Source: DATEJJ01 sp039649115
GTDB lineage: Bacteria; Actinomycetota; Actinomycetes; Mycobacteriales; Micromonosporaceae
NCBI GenBank assembly: GCA_039649115.1
Contig: JBBWZQ010000212.1
Location: 12,262-76,261 of the forward strand
Direction of reading: 5' to 3'
DNA: 64,000 nucleotides
The notes below the pieces were generated by a model, which was not told the DNA's origin, ran no database searches, and saw only the letters and a program-made list of their open reading frames with translations. Below, piece by piece: positions 52,174 through 59,537 of this stretch. Made by a program: the position numbers and the translations under genes. Each line of letters opens with the position of its first letter. Positions within the stretch are counted from its first letter, which is position 1.

Positions 52174-52826
52174 GTGACTTCTGGGAGCTGTTGACTCCGG
52201 ACGAGGCCGCCGAGATGGAGCGGCGCGGCCGGCGGCGCCGGTACCGGCGGGGTGCGGTGATCTTCCGCGAGGCGGAGCCGTGCCACGCGGTCATCGTGCT
52301 GGTCGCGGGGCGCGTCAAGGTGACCAGCAACACGCAGGGCGGCACCGAGGTCGTGCTCGCGGTGCGCGGGCCGGGTGCGCTGCTCGGCGAGTTCTCCGCG
52401 ATCGACGGCGGCGTCTACTCCGGCACCGTGCAGGCGCTGGAGCCGGTCGCCGCGCTGGTCGTCCCGCTGGCCGAGTTCACCGGGTACCTGCAGGCACACG
52501 GGCGCGTCGGGTACCTGCTGATGCGCCTGCTGGTCAGCCGGCTGCGCGACGCCGACCGCAAGCGCATCGAATTCGGCGCGCACGACACCACCGGCCGGGT
52601 GGCCGCCCGCCTGCTGGAACTGGCCGAGCGCTTCGGCCAGCCCGGCCCGGACGGCATCGCGATCGCGCTGCCGCTGTCCCAGGACGAGCTGGCCGGCTGG
52701 ACCGGCGCCTCGCGGGAGGCGGTCAGCAAGGCGCTCGGCACGCTGCGTGGTGCGGGTGCGATCCACACCAGCCGGCTGCGGGTCGTGGTCCGCGACCTGG
52801 ACCTGCTCCGTGACCGCGTGCGCTGA
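52170..52826 (+). CDS. Crp/Fnr-family transcriptional regulator
   Basis: A 218-residue regulator. A cyclic-nucleotide-binding beta-roll (about 10-120) contains LLGEFSAIDGG with the ribose-binding Glu74. The phosphate-binding Arg-Ser of true cAMP receptors is Tyr83-Ser84 (GGVYSG). The C-terminal winged helix has LSQDELAGWTGASREAVSKAL. It is translated from an ATG overlapping the cyclase stop, so enzyme and sensor are made together. Without the Arg, the ligand may not be cAMP or binding may be weak. Targets are unknown. Confidence 0.87.
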   Translation: MSDFWELLTPDEAAEMERRGRRRRYRRGAVIFREAEPCHAVIVLVAGRVKVTSNTQGGTEVVLAVRGPGALLGEFSAIDGGVYSGTVQALEPVAALVVPLAEFTGYLQAHGRVGYLLMRLLVSRLRDADRKRIEFGAHDTTGRVAARLLELAERFGQPGPDGIAIALPLSQDELAGWTGASREAVSKALGTLRGAGAIHTSRLRVVVRDLDLLRDRVR

Positions 52827-52876
52827 GACGTTTACTGAGTATGCGAGATCAGCAACTGTGGATAGAGTGACTCTCC

Positions 52877-55800
52877 GTGGACTTCCGGCTGCTGGGGCCG
52901 GTCGAGGTGGAACTGGCCGGCCAGCGGGTGCCCGTCGCCCGACGACAGGAGCGCTGCGTCCTGGCGATCCTCCTGCTCGAGGCGGGCCGGCCCGTGTCCG
53001 CGGACCGGCTGGCGGAGCTGACCTGGGCCGGCGATCCGCCACCCGCCGCCCGCGACGTGGTGGCGACCTACACCTCCCGGCTGCGCAGCGCGCTGAACAA
53101 CGCGGGCGGGGAGGCGCCCGGGGTGTGGCTGCGCCGCCGCGACCAGGGCTACGTGATCGACGTGGACCCCGACGCCGTGGACGCGCACCGCTTCGAGCGC
53201 CTGCTGGAGCAGGCGCAGCAGACCGAGGCGCCGGCGCGGCGCGCCCAGTTGCTGCGCGACGCGCTGTCGCTGTGGCGCGGTCCGGCGCTCGCGGACATAG
53301 GCCCCGATCTGGTACGGGAACGGCTGGGCGCACGCCTCGAGGAGCGCCGCCGGGTCGCCCTCGACCTGCGCATCGCGGCCGACCTGGCGGACGGGCGGCA
53401 CGCGGAGCTGGTCGGCGAGCTGACCGAGCTGGCCGCCCGCTCCCCGCTGGACGAGCGGCTGGCCGGGCACCTGATGCTCGCCCTGTACCGCACCGGCCGC
53501 CAGTACGAGGCGCTGCAGGCCTACCGCACCGTGTACCAGCGGCTGCGCGACGATCTCGGGCTGGACCCGGGCGGCGAGCTGCAGCGCCTGCACGGGTCGA
53601 TCCTGCGCGCCGACGACGACCTCAACCCGGCGCAGAATGCCGGCCCGCCGCGGACGGGCCTGGGGGCGAAGGCGCGTCCGAAAGCGCGCACGCTGCCTCG
53701 TGACATCCCCGACTTCACCGGCCGGGAGGAGATCATCACCGAGCTTCGCCGGGCGGCACCCGAGGGCGACCCGCGCTCCGGTACCGCCCCGGTGATCGTC
53801 GCCATCGACGGCATGGCCGGCGTCGGCAAGACCACGCTGGCGCTGCACCTGGCCCACCAGCTGGCCGAGCGCTGCCCGGACGCCCAGCTGTACCTGGACA
53901 TGCACGGGCACAGCGCGCGCCTGCCGCTGGAGCCGGCGCGCGCGCTGGACAGCCTGCTGCGCCAGGTCGGCGTGCCCGGGGAGCGCATTCCGGACTCGGT
54001 GGAGCAGCGGGTCGCGCTGTGGCGCAGCGAGCTGTCCGGGCGCCGCGCGCTGCTGGTGCTGGACAACGTGGCAAGCAGCGAGCAGGTGATCCCGCTGCTG
54101 CCCGGCCAGCCCGGCTGCCTGACGCTGATCACCAGCCGGCGCCGGCTGTTCGGGCTGGACGGGGTGCGCTCGGTGTCGCTGGACGTGCTCACCGCCGACG
54201 AGTCGGTCGGGCTGCTCGCCCGGGTGGTCGGCGACCGCGTCGCGGCCGACCCGGCGGCGGCCCGGGAGGTGGCGGCGCTGTGCGGCAACCTGGCCCTGGC
54301 GCTGCGGCTGGCCGCCGCGCGGCTGGTCCACCGGCCCAGCTGGCGGGTGTCCGACCTGGCCGCGCTGCTGCGCCAGACCAGCCCGCTGCGCTACGACTTC
54401 GCGGCCGAGGGGCGCACCATCGCCTCCGCGTTCGCCCTGTCGTACCAGCACCTCAGCTCGCCGGCCCAGCGCGTCTTCCGGCTGCTCGGCCTGCATCTCG
54501 GCCCCGACATCGACCTGCGCGCCGCGACCAGCCTGGCGGACCTGCCGATGCCGGTCACCCGCAGCCTGCTCGACGAACTGGTCGACTCGCACCTGCTCCA
54601 GGAGCTGACCGCGGGCCGGTACCGGGTGCACGACCTGCTGCGCGAGTACGCGCGCGAGCTGGCCGAGGGTACCGACCCCGCGGCGGACCAGGAGGCGGCG
54701 CTGCGCCGGCTGCTGGACTTCTTCCTGCACAGCACGTTCCGCGCCATCGCCTACTTCGAGAACAACACGCCGCGGCCCTACCCGGACACCGGCCCGCCGC
54801 CGCCGACCACCATCACGTTCACCGGCCCCGACGAGGCGCAGGAGTGGCTGGAAACGGAGTACGGCAACCTGCTCGGCCTGGTCCGGGACGCGGCGCGGCG
54901 GGGCTGGCACCGGGCCACCTGCCAGCTGACCCGGGCGGTCTGGCGGCACCAGTACCGGCGCGGGCACAACGACGACTGCCTGGAGCTGCACGACCTCGCC
55001 ATGGCCGCGGCCCGGGCACTCGGCGACGACCACGCGATCGCGCAGGTGTACAACTACCGCGCGTCGATGCAGTGGCGGGTGGGCCGGTTCGCCGCGGCGC
55101 TGGACGACCTGTCCAACGCGGCGGCGCACGGCCGGGCCGGTGGCGACCGGGGCCTGGAGGCGCTCGCCCTGCAGAACAGTTGCCGCGTGCTGCGGCGCAT
55201 GGGCCGCTACGCCGCCTCGCACGCGGCGGCGCTCGGCGCGGCCGAGGCGTTCGAGGAGCTGGGCGACAGCATCGGCACCTCGATCTCGCTGACCGAGGCG
55301 GCCGAGATCGACATCCTGATGCACCGCTACTCCGAGGCGGTCCTGGCCTGGCGGGCGCACCTGCGGCTGGCCCGCCGGGCCGGCACGCCGGTCCAGCGCA
55401 GCGTGGCCCTGATGAACCTGGGCGCGATCGAGGTGCGCCGGGGCCGGCCGCGCGTGGCGGTGCGGATGCTGACCCGCGCCCTGGCCGCCGGCTCGCTGCC
55501 GTCGCCGCCGATGGCCGCCGAGGCGATGAACAACCTGGGCTCCGCATGCCGCGACCTGGGCGACTTCGAGGTCGCGGTGCGCCACCACAGCGAGGCCCTG
55601 GAGATCATGTGCGACTTCGGCGACCGGGCCGGCGAGAGCGAGGTGCGCATCGCGTACGCGGCCACGCTGCGCGCGATGGGGGACGACGCCGGCGCGGCGC
55701 TGCAGTACCAGCAGGCGCTGGATCTCGCCGACCAGGTGCACGCGCGGTACGAGCAGGCCAACGCGCTGCGCGGGCTGGCCGAGACGCTCGGGTCCGCCGA

Positions 55801-55939
55801 TCCGCGGACCGCGGTCGAATACCGCCGCCGGGCCCGCGACCTGTTCGAGGAGCTCGGCCTGCCGGAGAAGGACGAGCTGGCGGACCCGGACCCGCGGCCG
55901 CGCGGCCGCCACCCGCTGCCGGCCGCGCCCACCTCGTGA
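52877..55939 (+). CDS. AfsR/SARP-family regulator with NB-ARC and TPR domains
   Basis: A 1020-residue regulator. It has an N-terminal OmpR-like winged helix (about 1-90), a bacterial transcriptional activation domain (about 95-245), an NB-ARC ATPase with P-loop DGMAGVGKTTLAL (about 311-323) and the Walker B-like RALLVLDNV (about 389-397), and C-terminal TPR repeats (about 690-990). Such large SARPs control secondary metabolism or development, but no biosynthetic cluster adjoins it. The start is GTG 52877; TAGAGT eight bases upstream and the lack of a ribosome site suggest a leaderless mRNA. The 3-prime end runs into a minisatellite. Confidence 0.88.
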   Translation: MDFRLLGPVEVELAGQRVPVARRQERCVLAILLLEAGRPVSADRLAELTWAGDPPPAARDVVATYTSRLRSALNNAGGEAPGVWLRRRDQGYVIDVDPDAVDAHRFERLLEQAQQTEAPARRAQLLRDALSLWRGPALADIGPDLVRERLGARLEERRRVALDLRIAADLADGRHAELVGELTELAARSPLDERLAGHLMLALYRTGRQYEALQAYRTVYQRLRDDLGLDPGGELQRLHGSILRADDDLNPAQNAGPPRTGLGAKARPKARTLPRDIPDFTGREEIITELRRAAPEGDPRSGTAPVIVAIDGMAGVGKTTLALHLAHQLAERCPDAQLYLDMHGHSARLPLEPARALDSLLRQVGVPGERIPDSVEQRVALWRSELSGRRALLVLDNVASSEQVIPLLPGQPGCLTLITSRRRLFGLDGVRSVSLDVLTADESVGLLARVVGDRVAADPAAAREVAALCGNLALALRLAAARLVHRPSWRVSDLAALLRQTSPLRYDFAAEGRTIASAFALSYQHLSSPAQRVFRLLGLHLGPDIDLRAATSLADLPMPVTRSLLDELVDSHLLQELTAGRYRVHDLLREYARELAEGTDPAADQEAALRRLLDFFLHSTFRAIAYFENNTPRPYPDTGPPPPTTITFTGPDEAQEWLETEYGNLLGLVRDAARRGWHRATCQLTRAVWRHQYRRGHNDDCLELHDLAMAAARALGDDHAIAQVYNYRASMQWRVGRFAAALDDLSNAAAHGRAGGDRGLEALALQNSCRVLRRMGRYAASHAAALGAAEAFEELGDSIGTSISLTEAAEIDILMHRYSEAVLAWRAHLRLARRAGTPVQRSVALMNLGAIEVRRGRPRVAVRMLTRALAAGSLPSPPMAAEAMNNLGSACRDLGDFEVAVRHHSEALEIMCDFGDRAGESEVRIAYAATLRAMGDDAGAALQYQQALDLADQVHARYEQANALRGLAETLGSADPRTAVEYRRRARDLFEELGLPEKDELADPDPRPRGRHPLPAAPTS

Positions 55940-56040
55940 CCGCCCACCTCGTGACCCGTCAGCTCGTGGTCGGTCAGCTCGTGACCGTCGGCTCGTGACC
56001 GGTCGGCTCGTGACCGGTCGGCTCGTGATCGGTCAGCTCG
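55929..56040. repeat. 14-16-bp minisatellite between the AfsR-like and GT39 genes
   Basis: About seven tandem units around CTCGTGACCGGTCGG (variants CTCGTGACCCGTCAG, CTCGTGGTCGGTCAG, CTCGTGATCGGTCAG) fill the gap between the convergent genes. The array supplies the stop codon of the AfsR-like gene (CTCGTGA) and the last codons of the GT39 gene. Several units contain the palindrome GACCGGTC, so RNA from either strand can fold. Confidence 0.85.
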
Positions 56041-58090
56041 TCTTCTTGGTCAGGTCGTAGACGGTCTGGCCACCGACCGTCGTGGACTTGTAGTGCGCCG
56101 CGACCCAATTGCTGATCTCGCTGTTGCCGCCGCCCGGCCCGCCACCCATGCCGCCACCGGCGACGAAGTAGCGCACCTTGCCCTGGGTCACGTACGCCTG
56201 GAACTGGGCGAGCGTCGGCGCCGGGTCGGTGCCGGTGAAGCCGCCGATCGCCATCACGGCCGTACCACTGGACAGCTCCAGGGTCGCGGCGCTCTGCGCG
56301 CCCACGGTCGCCGCCGCCCACCGGGTGTTGGTCGCCTTGAGCAGGCTGACCAGCGCGCTGTTGGCGCTCTGCTCCCCCACGCCGCCGCGCATCCCGCCGC
56401 TCTGGGCGCCGCCGCTCTGGGTGCCGCCGCTCTGAGTGCCGCCGTTCTGGGCGCCGCCGCTCTGGGCGCCGCCGTTCTGGGCGCCGCCGTTCTGGGTGCC
56501 GCCGCTCTGGGTACCGCCGCTCTGGGCGCCGCCGGGGAAGCCGGCGCCCGGGAAGCCGCCGCCGGGGCCGCCGCCCATGCCGTCCGGTCCGCCCATGCCG
56601 CCCGCGCCCGACGGGCCGGAGCTGGGGATCGGGCCGCTGTGCGGCACCGACGCCGTGGCCTGCGCGTACGCCGCGCTGCTGAGCAGCCCGGCCACGACGG
56701 CGAGCGCCGCCACGGGTACCGCCGCCCGCCGGGCCAGCCGCGCACCCAGCAGCATGGCCGCGGCCACCAGGACACCGCCGGCCAGGACGGCGTAGCGCAG
56801 CCACGGGTGCCAGCCCGGCGTGCGGGCCAGCAGGCTGTAGTCCCACACCGCGGTCACCGCGACCAGCGCCGCGAGCAGTCCGCGCGCCACGATGTGCCGC
56901 CGCTCCCGCCACAGCCGGGTGCCCACCACCGCGACCAGGGCGCCGATCGCCGGCGCGAGCACCACCGTGTAATACGGGTGGATGGTGCCCTTCATGTAGC
57001 TGAAGACGAAGCCGGTCACGACGAGCCAGCCGCCCCACAGGATCAGCGCGGCGCGCAACCGGTCCGTGCGCGGTGCCCGCCAGCCCAGCCACAGGCCGGC
57101 GCCGAGGGCGAGCAGAGCCGTGGGGAGCAGCCAGGAGATCTCGGTGCCCATGGCGGTGCCGAACAACCGGGTGATCCCGGTGGCGCCGCCGAAGCCGGTG
57201 TTGCCGCCACCTCCGCCCGGACCGCCGTTGCCGCCGCCGCCGTTGCCCGAGCCGCCGAAGATCCGGCCCAGCCCGTTGTACCCGAACGCGAGGTCCAGCA
57301 CGCTGTTGTTGGTCGAACCGCCGATGTAGGGCCGGCTGGACGCGGGCCAGAGCGCCACGGCCGCGACCCACCAGCCCGCCGCGACCACCAGCGCGGCCAC
57401 GCCTGCCAGCAGGTGCAGGAGCCGCCGGCGCAGCGAGGTCGGCGCGGCCACCAGGTACATCAGGCCGAACGCGGGCAGCACGAGCAGGGCCTGCAGCATC
57501 TTCGTGAGGAAGCCGAAGCCGACCAGCGCGCCGGCGAGTACCACCCAGCGGGTCGACGCCACCTCGACGGCCCGTACCATCGCGTAGCCGGCCGCGACCA
57601 GGAGCAGGGTGAGCAGCGCGTCCGGGTTGTTGAACCGGAACATCAGCACCGCCACCGGGGTCAGCGCCAGTACGGTGCCGGCGAGCAGGCCCGCGACCGG
57701 ACCGGACCAGCGGCGCACCGCCGCGTACAGCAGGGCGACCGACGCCACTCCCTCCAGCGCCTGCGGTGCCAGCATGCTCCAGCTGGAGTAGCCGAAGACG
57801 CGGCCGGACAGCGCCATCACCCACAGGGCGGCCGGTGGCTTGTCGACCGTGATGAAGTTCGACGAGTCGATGGAGCCGAAGAAGAGCGCCTTCCAGCTCT
57901 TGGTACCGGCCTGCACGGCGGCGGCGTAGAAGCTGTTCGCGTTGCCGGAGGCGGACAGGCCCCATAAGTACAGCACGGCGGTGGCGGCGAGCAGGACCAG
58001 CAGGGCCGGCCGCGTCCAGGCGGGCTCCCGCCGATTGCGGTGCGCCGGCTGCTCCGCTGTGTCCGGCCGGGGCAGGGTCAAGGTCGACAT
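56033..58090 (-). CDS. GT39/ArnT-like membrane glycosyltransferase with glycine-rich repeat
   Basis: A 685-residue polytopic protein. Residues about 20-500 have eleven to thirteen helices with FITVDKPPAALWVMALSG and FRFNNPDALLTLLLVAAGYAM, typical of PMT/ArnT-like enzymes that transfer sugars from polyprenyl phosphate on the outer face. A Gly-rich outer loop (GGSGNGGGGNGGPGGGGG), then about ten copies of a 5-residue GGxQ(S/N) repeat (nt about 56397-56535, 15-base units), lead to a C-terminal outside domain (ANSALVSLLKATNTRW ... VMAIGGFTGTDPAPTLAQF) like that of Bacillus YkcA/YkcB relatives. ATG 58090. It is paralogous to the gene at 59538-61643. Confidence 0.83.
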   Translation of the reverse strand: MSTLTLPRPDTAEQPAHRNRREPAWTRPALLVLLAATAVLYLWGLSASGNANSFYAAAVQAGTKSWKALFFGSIDSSNFITVDKPPAALWVMALSGRVFGYSSWSMLAPQALEGVASVALLYAAVRRWSGPVAGLLAGTVLALTPVAVLMFRFNNPDALLTLLLVAAGYAMVRAVEVASTRWVVLAGALVGFGFLTKMLQALLVLPAFGLMYLVAAPTSLRRRLLHLLAGVAALVVAAGWWVAAVALWPASSRPYIGGSTNNSVLDLAFGYNGLGRIFGGSGNGGGGNGGPGGGGGNTGFGGATGITRLFGTAMGTEISWLLPTALLALGAGLWLGWRAPRTDRLRAALILWGGWLVVTGFVFSYMKGTIHPYYTVVLAPAIGALVAVVGTRLWRERRHIVARGLLAALVAVTAVWDYSLLARTPGWHPWLRYAVLAGGVLVAAAMLLGARLARRAAVPVAALAVVAGLLSSAAYAQATASVPHSGPIPSSGPSGAGGMGGPDGMGGGPGGGFPGAGFPGGAQSGGTQSGGTQNGGAQNGGAQSGGAQNGGTQSGGTQSGGAQSGGMRGGVGEQSANSALVSLLKATNTRWAAATVGAQSAATLELSSGTAVMAIGGFTGTDPAPTLAQFQAYVTQGKVRYFVAGGGMGGGPGGGNSEISNWVAAHYKSTTVGGQTVYDLTKKTS

Positions 58091-58107
58091 GGCAGGCGTC
58101 TCTCCAT

Positions 58108-58246
58108 CATGGACTATCGGCATGGACTGCCGGGCATGGACTGTCGGGCATGGACTGTGGGTCATGGACTGTCAGGCATGGACTGTCAGGTATGGACTGT
58201 CGGGATTGGACTGTCGGGCATGGACCGTCCGGATCGGACGGTCGGT
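58108..58246. repeat. 14-bp minisatellite upstream of the GT39 gene
   Basis: Ten tandem units of CATGGACTGTCGGG (one 13-base unit, others 14; variants CATGGACTGTCAGG, TATGGACTGTCGGG, CATGGACCGTCCGG) fill the 155-base spacer between the GT2-GtrA stop and the GT39 start. Each unit offers an ATG on both strands (CATGG). The array would lie in the leader of the GT39 mRNA and could tune translation or bind a repeat-recognising protein. Confidence 0.9.
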
Positions 58247-59481
58247 CAGGCGGCGTGCCGGCTCGCGTGCCGGAACACCCAGGCGCGCATCAGGACGAAC
58301 CGCAGCACCGTGGCGGCCAGGTTGGCCAGCGTCAGCACCGTCAGCTCCACCGCGCGCGGCGGGGCGGCGCTCATCGCGCCCAGCACCGCGAGGCTGCCGC
58401 TGGTGAGCACGAGGCCCAGCGCGAAGATGATCAGACCCTGGAACTGGTGGCGCACGGCGGCGCCCGAGCCGCGCACGCCGAACGTGAACCGGCGGTTCAG
58501 CGCGGTGTTGCCGATCGCGGTCGCCAGCAGGGCGAGCAGGTTGGCGGGTTGGGCGCCGATGCCCAGCCGCAGCAGGGCGTACAGCGCGAGGTAGGCAACC
58601 GTGCTGGCGACGCCGATCGCGCAGAAGCGCATCAACTGGCGGCCCATGCCCACGGGTACCCCCGCGACGAGCGGTTCGCGGCCGAGGTCGCGGCGCAGTT
58701 CCCGCAGGGGCAGCGTGCCGGTGCCCAGCGCCCGGCCCAACCGCCACACGCCCTTGAGGTCGGCGACGGCGGTCGCCACGATGTCCACCCGGCTGTCCGG
58801 GTCGTCGACCCAGTCCACCGGCACCTCGTGGATGCGCAGCCCGGCCCGCTGCGCCAGCACGAGCAGCTCGGTGTCGAAGAACCAGCCGGTGTCCTCGACC
58901 AGCGGCAGCAGCCGGGTCGCCACATCCCGGCGGATCGCCTTGAACCCGCACTGCGCGTCGGTGAACCGGGCGGCGAGGGTACCCCGCAGGATCAGGTTGT
59001 AGCAGCGGGAAATGAACTCGCGCCTGGCCCCGCGCACCACCCGGGAGCCGCGCGAGAGGCGGGATCCGATCGCCAGGTCGGAGTGGCCGGAGATGAGCGG
59101 CGCGACCAGCGGCAGCAGCGCCGCGAGGTCGGTCGACAGGTCCACGTCCATGTACGCGAGCACGGTCGCCGGCGACGCCGACCAGACCGTGCGCAGGGCC
59201 CGGCCACGGCCCTTCTCGGCCAGCCGCACCGAGCTCACGTGCGGCAGCTCGCGGGCGAGGTAGGCGGCGACCTCGGGCGTGGCGTCGGTGCTGGCGTTGT
59301 CGGCGATGGTGATCCGAAAGGGGTACGGGAAACTCTCGACGAGGTACCGGTGCAACCGCCGTACGCACGGTTCGAGGTCGGCCTGCTCGTTGTACACCGG
59401 TACCACGACATCGAGAACGGGGCCGCCCGGTGCCGGGCGGCCCTCGTCCAGTCGCGGCTGGTGAAGCGTCGTCATGCTCAT
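58246..59481 (-). CDS. Bifunctional GT2 glycosyltransferase/GtrA protein
   Basis: A 411-residue fusion. Residues 20 to about 265 are a dolichol-phosphate-sugar-synthase-like GT2 domain with VVVPVYNEQADL, the metal-binding MDVDLSTDL, AIGSRLSRGS and DAQCGFKAI. Residues about 285-405 are a four-helix GtrA domain with GNTALNRRFTFG. It should charge polyprenyl phosphate with a sugar and help present it to the flanking GT39 enzymes, much like ykcC next to ykcB; this pairing is inferred. ATG 59481 or ATG 59475. It lies 56 bases after the second GT39 gene. Confidence 0.86.
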   Translation of the reverse strand: MSMTTLHQPRLDEGRPAPGGPVLDVVVPVYNEQADLEPCVRRLHRYLVESFPYPFRITIADNASTDATPEVAAYLARELPHVSSVRLAEKGRGRALRTVWSASPATVLAYMDVDLSTDLAALLPLVAPLISGHSDLAIGSRLSRGSRVVRGARREFISRCYNLILRGTLAARFTDAQCGFKAIRRDVATRLLPLVEDTGWFFDTELLVLAQRAGLRIHEVPVDWVDDPDSRVDIVATAVADLKGVWRLGRALGTGTLPLRELRRDLGREPLVAGVPVGMGRQLMRFCAIGVASTVAYLALYALLRLGIGAQPANLLALLATAIGNTALNRRFTFGVRGSGAAVRHQFQGLIIFALGLVLTSGSLAVLGAMSAAPPRAVELTVLTLANLAATVLRFVLMRAWVFRHASRHAA

Positions 59482-59537
59482 GTCACCCACGATCAACCGC
59501 GGCTCTGTCGCATCCTTGTGGCGTTCCTGTGGCGTTG

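Noticed and set aside
52855..52866. DnaA box-like TGTGGATAG before the AfsR-like gene
   Set aside because: A single imperfect box without a cluster, dnaA or dnaN gene; more likely the -10 region of the regulator gene.
56390..56540. CRISPR-like array from regular 15-base units
   Set aside because: Units are contiguous, in frame and encode a GGxQ protein repeat; there are no spacers and no cas genes.
58108..58246. CRISPR or iteron-type plasmid origin
   Set aside because: The 14-base units are directly tandem without spacers, and no replication or partition gene is nearby.
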